NCBI GenBank assembly: GCA_036365515.1 | Contig: CM070876.1 | Location: forward strand, 98,350,150 to 98,414,149 | Reading direction: 5' to 3' | Length of the DNA: 64,000 nucleotides | Source: Torymus aiolomorphi | Taxonomy: Eukaryota; Arthropoda; Insecta; Hymenoptera; Torymidae | In this document: piece by piece, positions 49,286-59,636 of the stretch | How the letters are laid out: each line of letters begins with the position of its first letter | Numbering within the stretch: the stretch's first letter is position 1 | The notes under the pieces: generated by a model | Told to the model about the DNA's origin: nothing | The model's input: only the letters and a program-made list of their open reading frames with translations | Databases searched by the model: none | Program-made: the position numbers and the translations under genes

Positions 49286-50119
49286 CGCGAACCCGGGTTA
49301 CTTTCTAAGAGCTACGGCGGTTGCTCTTAACCTCGATAATGTACGAGGATTTCCCGTATGCGGCTCTAAAAAAAAAATAAAAGCTATTTCTGTACTTAAT
49401 TACGATTTGTAATTAATTACGCTCCACTACTCGCACTTGTAATTTTAAAATAAATATATGTGAAAAAAATTATATATATATGTGTCAAAACGGAAAAAAT
49501 CACCAAAAACACAAAAAAATAAATACAATTTTCACCTAAAAAAAAAATAAAAACAATTTTTAAGTTCGAGGGGATTTTTGCGCTCGAGTTTTTACTCGGG
49601 CGCACAGTCAACTTTTTGTTCCGAGAGTGCTTGCCGACTTTCTCTCGATCTTCTTCTAACTGCACGATAAAAGAAAAAAAAAAATTTTATTTTTCGCCCA
49701 AAAAAAAATAATTCGTATCGGAAATACGAGGACGAGAAGAAAAAAAAATTTTCGAGACGAGAAAAAAAATTAATTAAAAAATTAATTATCGCTAAAAAAA
49801 AAAATTTTGTCGTTAAAAAAATTAATTGTTATTAAAAAAACTTTAATTGTTAACAATAATTCCTCAACGCTCCAAAAATTCCGCGATCAATATCTCTCCT
49901 CGTCGGCACACTAGGTCGAGGGTTATTGGCTATCGCACGCCTAACCTCTCGACCGCACTCTCGCAACAGCACGGCTGTGTCACGCACACGCACACACGCG
50001 CCTACGAGCTGCGGCACGAAGAGCCTTTGTTTGCAGCTTACGCTCAGCTACGCTGCTGAGCTTCTTCGCGCCAAGCTTCGCCGCGAATCACGTACGCGTC
50101 GCAGGTCCTTCTCCACCCC
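49286..50119 (-). other. Gypsy leader (5' untranslated region)
   Basis: No convincing gene. Between about 49360 and 49870 it is packed with homopolymer runs, A on the plus strand and therefore T/U in the element RNA (for example 49674-49684, 49700-49708, 49742-49749, 49794-49804). The part next to the primer site is more balanced and contains a short ACACACGC run. Confidence 0.7.
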
Positions 50120-50137
50120 CAAAACGTTGTGGCGCCA
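50120..50137 (-). other. Gypsy primer-binding site
   Basis: Two bases after the end of the 5' LTR the minus strand reads TGGCGCCACAACGTTTTG. The initial TGG pairs with the CCA end of a tRNA, as expected. The cognate tRNA cannot be named without a tRNA set; the first seven bases match those of Lys-type primer sites. Confidence 0.75.
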
Positions 50138-50139
50138 GT

Positions 50140-51208
50140 TGTAACGGGATGGCTAGTGGGGGAAAATCCCAACAAGCCACAGGCCAGCGATGCCCTAGAA
50201 CACGGTGCCGCGGGTCTCAGACTAAAATGACTTGCCCGGGGATCTGCTCCTGGAATCCCGAAAACAACGCGAAGATCGCACACGAACTTCGCTTTCCAAC
50301 TAATTGGATCGCTGAGTGAAAAGCGCGCGCTCGAAGAGTAAAGCGCGCGGCCGCTATGCTCAGATATGAAAACGACCGGCGGAGTCGTTTTCCCGCGGAG
50401 GCGGCGGTATCCGGGAGAAGGACAGGTTGTAATGAACAACGCGACGAGTAACTAGATATCACAATATATTCCCAATCACTAATTACAAGCACAACGCACG
50501 TGCTGATTAGAACAAAGAGTTAGTTCGCGCGCGACCGTTAATATTCAAACGCGCGAACTACACGGCGCGCGGCGAAGCTGCTAATTTCGCGCGCGGTGTT
50601 AAAGTACGGAGGGCTGACACACACCCCCACGTACACGGCACAGAAGGCTTGCACGGGGCGATTTCCGTGCGAGCCTTTACAATAAACCCGCGAGAGGAGA
50701 GTAGAAAACTTACGTTAGGAAGGAGCAGCCGGTGCACTCGACTCTCTCTCGCTCCCTGTCGCTCGCACAGCAGTTGTGCTCTCTTTCTCTCTCTCTCTTG
50801 CTCGCTGTATCGTGTCGGCAGGCGGGTTGGCTGCCGGCTCGTTTCTCACAGTCTCGTGCGGCTCACGCGGCTCGGGACAGCTCTCTCTCTGTCTCTCTTT
50901 CGCACGTTCACTTTATACGGCGCCTCCACTACACTCGCGGGGTCTCACAAGGTACGATAGGACGGCGCGGACAAGTAAAAACAGGAGAGACACGGAGGAG
51001 ATGTTTTTCGCGCGATGGCAGACACGAATATGGCTCCCTTTTCTCGCGGGAACCAGTTAGCAGCTTCGCGACGGATGACGGGCATTTTACGCGTCGCGAG
51101 ACCGATTCGCTACGCGCGGCGCGCCTCGATTCGGCTGCGCAGGAGTTGCGCGCGCGCGCTCACTACCTTCGCGCGGTAGATTAGAATCGCGGCTAGACAC
51201 GCGTTACA
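50140..51208 (-). repeat. 5' LTR of the gypsy element
   Basis: 1069 bp, the promoter-proximal LTR for the minus-strand genes. TATAAA lies at 50917-50912 (minus strand). It differs from the 3' LTR by about three substitutions (near 50148, 50216 and 50472) and one extra CT unit. The plus strand is open for up to 150 codons, but this seems a by-product of CG-rich sequence. Confidence 0.92.
50912..50917 (-). promoter_or_regulatory. TATA box in the gypsy 5' LTR
   Basis: TATAAA on the minus strand within GTATAAAGTGAACG, next to GAGAGA clusters. Transcription would start roughly 30 bases further along the minus strand. Confidence 0.5.
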
Positions 51209-54200
51209 AAGTAAATATTGGTAAAAACAGGTATATTTAGTATAAAACTACATTATTTTGAGGAAAACAATGATAAGAATGCATATTTCCATCTTATTAA
51301 TTACAAAAAGTACAGATAATCATGGTTTCTCTTTTTTTTGCAGGATTCCACTAACTTTTCACCATATTTAGGAAAATATTGGTCAAAACAGTCATTTCTA
51401 TCATAAACCTACGTTATTTAGAGAAATACAACGAACCAAGTCAAAATTTCCTGCGTTTGAATACCAAAAGTACTAAAAATAATTTTTTTCCCTGTTTTCT
51501 GCAGGATTCCACGCACATTTTACCATATACGAGGTAAATATTGGAAAAAACTGGCATATTTAGTATAAAACTTAATTTCCAGCTCATTAAGAGCAAAAAG
51601 TGCTTTAAATCATGGTTTTCCACGTTTTTTACAGGATTCCTCCCACATTTCACCATATACAATGTAAATATTGGTTAAAGCAGGCATATTTAGTATAAAA
51701 CTTATTTTCCAGCTCCTTAAGAGCAAGAAATACTTTAAATCATGGTTTTCCCAGTTTTTTGTAGGGTGCCACGCACTCTGCACTATACATTAGGAAAATA
51801 TAGGTAATAACAGTGATTTTGCACCATATATTAGAAAAATATTGGTAAAAACAAGCATTTCTATCATAAACCTACTTTACATTGATAAAAACTCTGAATC
51901 AAATCGAAATTTCCTTCGTTTCAATACCAACAATTAAGAAAATCAAATTATTACCAGTTTTTTGCAGGATTCCACGTACATTTCACCATATACAAGGTAA
52001 ATATTGGTAAAAACAGGCATATTTAGTATAAAACTACATTATTTTGTGGAAAACAATGATAAGAATGCATATTTCCATTTTATTAAGTACAAAAAGTACA
52101 GATAATCATGGTTTCCCTTTTTTTGCAGGATTCCACGCATTTTACGCCATCCTTTAGGAAAACATTGGTAAAAACAATCATTTCTATCATAAACGTACGT
52201 TATTTAGAGCAAAACAACGAACCAAATCGAAATTTCCTTCGTTTGAATACCAAAAATAACGAAAATCAATTTATTACCAGTTTTTTGCAGGATTCCACGT
52301 ACATTTCACCATATACAAGATAAATATTGGAAAAAACTGGCGTATTTAGTATAACACTTAATTTCCAGCTCATTTAGAGCAAAAAGTACTTTAAATCGTG
52401 GTTTTCCAGGATACCACACACCATATACTAGGTAAATATTAGTATAAAAAATATATATTTTACGATATAATAGGTACATATCGGCAAAAACAGGCATATT
52501 TAGAAGAAAACTACATTATTTTGGGGAAAACAATGATAAGAATGCATATTTCCACCTTATTAAGTACAAAAAGTACAGATAATCATGGTTTTTCTTTTTT
52601 TTCAGGATTCCACGCAGTTTTCACCATGTATTAGAAAAATATTGGTAAAAAGAAGCATTTCTATCACAAACCTACTTTATATTGATAAAACTATGAAACA
52701 AATCGAAATTTCCTTAATTTGAATACCAAAAATTACGAAAATTAATTTTTATACCAGTTTTTTGCAGGATTCCACGCATATTTCACCATATATTAGGAAT
52801 ATATTGGTAAAACTGGTATATTTAGTATAAAACTTAATTTCCAGCTCATTAAGAGCAAAAAGTACTTTTAATCATGGTTTTCCACGTTTTTTTACAGGAT
52901 TCCACGCACATTTCACAATATTTTAGGAAAATATACGTAAAAACTGGCTTATTTAGTATAAAACTACATTATTTTGTGGAAAACAGTGAGAATAATGCAT
53001 ATTTCCATTTTGCTAAGTACAAAACGTACAGATAATCATGGTTTTTCTTTTTTTTTGCAGGATTCCACGCCCTGTTCACCATGTTTTGGGAAAATAATGA
53101 TAAAAACAGGCATATTTAGTATAAAACTACATTATTTTGAGGACAACAATGATAAGAATGCAAATATCCATCTTATTAAGTACAAAAAGTACAGATAATC
53201 ATGGTTTCTCTTTTCTTTGCAGGATTCCACGAACTTTTCACCATTTGTTAGAAAAATATTGGTAAAAACAAGCATTTATATCATAAACCTACTTTATTTT
53301 GATAAAAACTATGAACCTAATCGAAATTTCCTTCGTTTTAATACCAAAATTACGAAAATCAATTAGTGATCAGATTTTGTAGGATTCCACGCACATTTCA
53401 CCATATACTAGGTAAATATTATTAAAAACATGCATATTTAGTATAAAACTACATTATTTTGCGGAAAACAATGATAAGAATGCATATTTCCATCTTATTA
53501 AGTACAAAAAGTACAGATAATCATGATCTCTCTTTTTTTGCAAGATTCCCCGCATGTTACGCCATTCTTTAGGAAAATATTGGTAAAAACAAACATTTCT
53601 ATCATAAACCTACGTTATTTAGAGCAAAACAACGAACCAAATCGAAATTTCCTTCGTTTGAATACCAAAAATAACGAAAATCAATTTATTACCAGTTTTT
53701 TGCAGTATACCACGTACATTTCACCATATACTAGGTAAATATTGGAAAAAACTGGCATATTTAGTATAACACTTAATTTCCAGCTCATTAAGAGCAAAAA
53801 GTACTTTAAATCATAGTTTTCCATGTTTTTTACAGGATTCCACCCACATTTCACCATATACTAGATAAATATTGGTAAAATCAGGCATATTTAGTATAAA
53901 ACTACATTATTTTGAGGAAAACAATGATAAGAATGCATATTTCCATCTTATTAAGTACAAAAAGTACAGATTATCATGGGTTCTCTTTCTTTTGCAGGAT
54001 TGCACGAACTTTTCATCATATTTTAGGAAAATATTGGTAAAAATTAGCATAATTTGTATAAAACTTAATTAGCAGCTCATTAACAGCAAAAAGTAGTTTT
54101 AATCATGATATTCCACATTTTTTTACAGAATGCCACGCACATTTCACCATTTCCTCAACTCAATATTTCCTGCTTTTGAATACGAAAAGTACTGCAAATA

Positions 54201-56624
54201 ATTTTTTTCCCTGTTTTCTGCGGGATTCCACGCACATTTCACCATATACTAGGTATATATTGGAAAAAACTGGCATATTTAGTATAAAACTACATTATTT
54301 TGAGGAAAACAATGATAAGAATGCATATTTCTATCTTATTAAGAACAAAAAGTTTAGATAATCGTGGTTTTTCTTTTTTTTGCAGGAATCCACGCACTTT
54401 TCACCATATTTTAGGAAAATATTGGTAAAACTGGCATATTTAGTATAAAACTACATTATTTTGAGGAAAACAATGATAAGAATGCATATTTCCATCTTAT
54501 TAAGTACAAAAAGTACAGATTATCATGGGTTCTCTTTCTTTTGCAGGATTGCACGAACTTTTCATCATATTTTAGGAAAATATTGGTAAAAATTAGCATA
54601 ATTTGTATGAAACTTAATTAGCAGCTCATTAACAGCAAAAAGTAGTTTTAATCATGATATTCCACATTTTTTTACAGAATGCCACGCACATTTCTCCATA
54701 TACTATGTAAATATTATTAAAAACCGGCATATTTAGTATAAAACTACATTATTTTGAGGAAAAACAGTGATAAGAATGCATATTTCCATCTTGTTAAGTT
54801 CAAAAAGTACAGATAAACATGGTTTTTCTTTTTTTTTGCAGGATTTCACGCACTTTTCACCATATTTTAGGGAAATATTGGTAAAAACAGTCATTTCTAT
54901 CATAAAACTACGTTATTTAGAGAAAAACAACGAACCAAATCAAAATTTGCTTCGTTTGAATACCAAAAGAACTGGAAATAATTTTTTCACTGTTTTCTGC
55001 AGGATTCCACGCACATTTCACCATATACTAGGTAAATACTGGTAAAAACAGGCATATTTAGTATAAAACTTAATTTCCAGCTCATTAAGAGCAAAAAGTT
55101 CTTTAAAACATGGTTTTCCACGTTTTTTACAGGATTCCACCAACATTTCACCATATACAAGGTAAATATTGGTTAAAGCAGGCATATTTAGTATAAAACT
55201 TATCTTCCAGCTCCTTACGAGCAAAAAATACTTTAAATCATGGTTTTCCCCGTTTTCTGTAGGGTTCCACGCACTCTGCACTATATACTAGGAAAATATA
55301 GGTAATAACAGGCGTTTTTTACCATATATTAGAAAAATATTGGTAAAAACAAGCATTTCTATCATAAACCTACTCTATATTGATAAAAACTACGAACCAA
55401 ATCGAAATTTCCTTAGTTTCAATACCAAAAATTACGAAAATCAAATTATTACCAGTTTTTTGCAGGATTCCACTAACATTTCACCATATACTAGATAAAT
55501 ATTCGTAGAAACAGGCATATTTAGTATAAAATTTATTTTCCAGCTCCTTAAGAGCAAAATATACTTTAAATCATGGTTTTCCCCGTTTTTTGTAGGGTGC
55601 CACGCACTCTGCACTATATATTAGGAAACTATAGGTAATAACAGTCATTTTTCACCATATATTAGAAAAATATTGGTAAAAACAAGCATTTCTATCATCA
55701 ACCTACTTTATATTGATAAAAACTATGATCCAAATCGAAATTTCCTCCGTTTCAATACCAACATTTAAGAAAATCAAATTATTTCCAGTTTTTTGCAGGA
55801 TTCCACGTACATTTCACCATATACAAGATAAATATTGGTAAAAACAGGCATATTTAGTATAAAACTAAACTATTTTGAGGGATTTCACACACTTTTCACC
55901 ATAAATTAGGAAAATATTGGTAAAAACAGGCATTTCTAGCATAAACCTACGTTATTTTGAGAAAAAGAACGACACAAATCTAAATTTCCGCTTTTGAATA
56001 CCAGTAAGTGCTTTAAATCATGGTTTTCCTGTTTGCTACAGGATTCCACACACTTTTCAACATACACTAGGAAAATATTGGTAAAGCTATGTATTTTATA
56101 GTGAACCCACGATATTTAGAGGATACCAATTAGAAAAGTCCATTATTTGCAACGCAAGAAGAGGAAAAGTACTTTGAATAATAGTTTTCCCTGTTTGTTG
56201 CAGGATATCACGCACTTTTCACCATATATTATGAAACTATTGGTAAAAACTGGCATTTCTAGCATAAACCTACGTTATTTTGAGAAAACGGACCAAACAA
56301 ATCTAAATTTCCGGCGTTTGAAAACCAGTGTGTGCTTCAAATCATGGTTTTACCCGTTTGTTGCAGGATTCCACACACTTCTCACCATATATTAGGAAAA
56401 GATTGATAAAACAATGTATCTTATCGTGAACCCACGACATTTAGGCGATACCAATTATAAAAGTCCATATTTCCAACTCACGAAGAGAAAAAGTACTTTG
56501 AATTATGGTTTTCCTGTTTATAGCAGGATTCCACACACTTTTCAGCATATAATAGGAAAATATTGGTAAAGCAGGCATTTCTGGCATAAACCAACGTAAT
56601 TTTAAGAAAAAGAACGAAACAAAT
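51209..56624 (+). repeat. Satellite array S9, reference orientation
   Basis: Satellite resumes in the same orientation and phase as before the gypsy element. 51211-54870 copies block X, and 54870-55870 holds further 130-bp monomers. From about 55880 the older 160-bp A and B types of S1 return. The array is cut by the copia element at 56625. Confidence 0.9.
51211..54870 (+). repeat. Satellite block X', copy of 36719-40630
   Basis: Close copy of block X. One deletion of about 236 bp (the equivalent of about 39668-39904) is visible at 54150, where TTTCACCAT is joined through a few filler bases to AACTCAATATTTCC. A smaller deletion lies near 52407. Confidence 0.85.
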
Positions 56625-56967
56625 TGTTGGCGTTATACGGCTTCATGCCGCCTTCTCTTCTAACTCGAGAGAGAGGCGCCACCTCTTAGGCGCGGAAACA
56701 ATCTCTTGCTCTTGAGCGCCGCGGAGCCGCTGCTCGCCGCACACCCCTTCACTCTCGCTTGAGACCTTTTATAGTGCAGAGTGCGCAGCGTTTTTACTTT
56801 TGTATTTTTCATTATATACCTTGTGAAGTGTTTTGTATTGGATTAATCAGAGATTCAGAGAATAATTCAGAGTTCATCATTAAATTGAATAAACTAAATT
56901 ATTGTAAACAAGAGGGTTCTATTAATTACTGCCACCATCCAACTTCCCAAAGGCGCCCTGTCCAACA
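56625..56967 (+). repeat. 5' LTR of the copia element
   Basis: 343 bp. GC-rich first 130 bases, then a TATA-like TTTTATAG at 56767-56774 and a poly(A) signal AATAAA at 56888-56893. Contains four CAGAG motifs (56777, 56848, 56856, 56868). Confidence 0.93.
56767..56774 (+). promoter_or_regulatory. TATA-like element in the copia 5' LTR
   Basis: TTTTATAG lies about 140 bases into the LTR and upstream of AATAAA, consistent with the U3/R boundary lying shortly after it. Confidence 0.45.
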
Positions 56968-56982
56968 GGTTATCGGTCCAGC
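56968..56982 (+). other. Copia primer-binding site, internal-tRNA type
   Basis: GGTTATCGGTCCAGC follows the 5' LTR with no TGG at the junction. Drosophila copia is known to prime from an internal cut in initiator tRNA-Met, with a site beginning GGTTATGGGCCCAG as I recall it. The match here suggests the same half-tRNA mode, with changes over the anticodon. Confidence 0.55.
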
Positions 56983-58837
56983 TCGCGCTTTGTTGGAGGT
57001 GATTGTGCACGGCAATCCCCGAGGTTTCTTCTAAGAAGAGAGGATTTTCAGAGCAGGGGCATCGAGAGTTCAGAGCAGTTTTCTTTCTACTCCGAGATTC
57101 AGAGTAAGTAGTAATCTATAAGAGTGTTCTAGAGAAAATACCGCGTTGCGCACGAAAGCAAATTCGCGAGTGAAATAGCATACCGACAACGGGAGTGTTT
57201 TCGGTGCGAAAATTCTTGAAATCAGAGATAACTCGCGAAAGTAAAATTTTTTCAGAGAAAGAGAAGTGCGCGACGAGCGAGGTAAAATAATCAAGAGAGC
57301 ACGTGAAAAATTCAGAGTCGTGAACCGAGATTTCCGAGAATTCCGAGAAACGGCCGGTTCAAGCATGAATTTTCTCCGATGAGAAGAGTAATGCGGACGG
57401 TGCGTTGAACGACGACCTAGGCACGGGAGAAATCGTAGTAACGTGCGAAAATTCAGAGCTGCGAGCCGCGGGAGACAAAAGCCGGCAACCGAAATTTCCG
57501 AGAATCGGCCGGCTCGCTTCGAAAACAAGCTTCTCCCGCGGAAATGTGACACAGAGGTCGCGAGACGGTGGCGCGTCAAGCATATACAGTGCGTCGGAAT
57601 ATACACTAATAGCACTGGCTGTAGCGGCGGCCATGTTCCTGAGAGAGAGAGAGTGATATAGAGGAAAACAAATACAAATCGTACTCGCGCGTTCGAAAAT
57701 ATAGAGAGCAAACACGCGCGTGCTACAAATATGCCGCGGTGATTATTGTGCGAGTTTTGGCGTAAATAAACAAGTCTCTTCTAGACGAACGGGACGCCGT
57801 GAGTTTGGAAGCCACAAAGCGCTGTGCGTGATGTGGTATATGACATTGTTATACGCCGGGCATTGCACGATGTTAGTCGCTGACACTATAGACACGATTT
57901 TTTCTCTATCTCAAACATCAGAGCGTATGTATATATATACACATATAGGTATATGCATACAGTTTAAAATATGAATTCAGAGAATGCTTTCTTTAAAATC
58001 GATTATGTACGATCAGCTCGTGCAGACTAAGCTCGTGTATGCGATCGCCCCCACCCATAAGTAACGATGAAACCGCCGTGCGGCTAGTCGGTTTGGGAGG
58101 GAGTACATGAGTGCAGAATGCATTAGGGCACAAAGATCGGAATATTAATTTGCTGTGCGATTAATATTCATGTGTGTGCAAAAGAGTAAAGAGTAAATGT
58201 TTGGCAGGTGCAGAGTTAATTCAGAGAGATGGACGGAGAAAACACCAACATCACCGACAAAATCAGAGACGTGGATGAGACACGCGAAAAATTTAAACCA
58301 CAGAGAAAAAATTCAGAGACGAATTGTTCAGAGAGCTCATCAGGTATATGAGTACAATAAATCTAAATTTTTTTTTCTCTCACATCACACACACACAAAT
58401 AATCAAATAAAATATAAATAACAGAGAAAAGAACAGAGAATATATTATATAATTCAGAGACCAGAATATGGATCCATGGCACGTATATGTTTGCAAAATC
58501 AAACATATGCGAATTTTTTTTTTGAAAGACCAAACAATTTTTTTTCTTCATTTCATAAGAAAAATAAAATTTCAGAGTCAAAATCAGAGCATGACGAACA
58601 GGTCAATTTAGAACTGGCACTGCGGTGTCTCACCGGTGCCATAAAGGATAATACCGAGGCAGCGAACAAAATGAGGCGAGCAGCTGCGTGTTAGCAAGAC
58701 TTGCTTAGCCGAGACTTGCTTAGCCAAAACTCTTGCAGAGCAAGTAAAAGATAGATACTCAGAGAACAGTAAACAATCTGTCTAATTCTACCTTAATTGA
58801 GACAAATCAGAGTAACATTTCAGAGAACTCAAATCAA
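56983..58837 (+). other. Long copia leader
   Basis: About 1.85 kb without a recognised gene. It is moderately GC-rich to about 57650, then AT-rich. About 25 CAGAG motifs are spread along it. A 15-base tandem duplication (GAGACTTGCTTAGCC-like) lies at 58699-58730. Open stretches at 58476-58694 (plus) and 57070-57711 (minus) match nothing I know and are probably chance. Confidence 0.6.
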
Positions 58838-59454
58838 ATGAGTATAACAATGGAAAAACTTAACAGAGCTTCAGAGTCAAACAGTGAAAAATTTGGATTA
58901 AGAGAAACTTTACATTAAACAACAAGAGTGATCTAAACGTTTGGCTAGATCAGCTAAATTCAGAGTTATCAGAGTACGAATTAACAGAGTACATAAATAA
59001 TCCAGAGAAATTCAGATATGATGAGTCAGAAAATACAATTAAAATGAAAAATAAAATCAGAGGTATCATATTAAGTCATGTTGATACAAATTACTATAAA
59101 AAGCTATTAAACGTTAAAGACCCTAATGAAATTTTAAGTAAAATCAAAGAAATAAGACGTATTGAAACGAACACGACTGACATAACTGTCAGACAAAAAC
59201 TATATAAAATCAAAAAAAGCAACAAAGAGAAAGTATCAGAGTTTTGTGATCGTTTCAACGACATTATTAAAGAGTATGACACCTGTAATAAAAAAATACC
59301 ACTATCAGAAACAGAGATAAGAGCCGCTTTTTACAATGCAGTGCGTGACACTAGCCATGAGCTAAGATCCACTTATCTAATAAAAAGCCAATCAGAGCAC
59401 CCAGAGTCATCAGAGTCAGCAAAGTTCAGAGGTATGCTGATCAGAGTAATATAA
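58838..59454 (+). pseudogene. gag: Copia gag, frameshifted
   Basis: An ATG at 58838 opens a short frame ending in TAA at 58916-58918. The recognisable capsid part continues in the -1 frame from about 58903 and is open to 59454 (largest ATG-initiated piece 59044-59454). It has the layout of copia gag (UBN2 type): NVWLDQL, a KLLN...IKEI helix, and KVSEFCDRFNDIIKEY. After that, the frame that leads into protease is open from before 59400 and encodes an Asn/Gly/Arg-rich box (about 59455-59636, with GRGRGKGGG) in place of the usual CCHC knuckle. Two frame changes, near 58900 and 59400-59430, separate start, capsid and protease. Confidence 0.75.
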
Positions 59455-59636
59455 ATAATAATACAGGCAGAGGTAGAGGTAAAGGTGGAGGTTCGTTCAG
59501 AGCCAATAACGGTCATAGGGGTAAATATAACCGACACACTCCATATGACAAAACCAAGAGATCAGAGAAATCAGAAAATCAAGCTAATGCAAATTTAGCA
59601 GGTAAGAGTTCAGAGTTAAATAATAAAAATAATAAT

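Larger units (their letters stand above)
41071..51208 (-). mobile_element. Ty3/gypsy-type LTR retrotransposon, nearly complete
   Basis: A 10.1-kb element with terminal repeats TGTAAC...GTTACA of 1067 and 1069 bp, genes on the minus strand, a primer site beside the right LTR and a G-rich purine tract beside the left LTR. The LTRs differ by about three substitutions and one CT-repeat unit, so the insertion is young. The flanks are AGGT on the left and AAGT on the right, in register with the satellite text CTAGGTAAATATTGG: a 4-bp target duplication with one mismatch is likely. The element is much richer in GC than the satellite. This copy is probably defective (stops in gag and between protease and RT, integrase substitution). 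Confidence 0.93.

Noticed and set aside
57070..57711. 213-codon minus-strand frame in the copia leader
   Set aside because: Antisense to the element and without known motifs. The absence of stops fits the composition of the leader, and the strand shows the CAGAG bias of the sense RNA.
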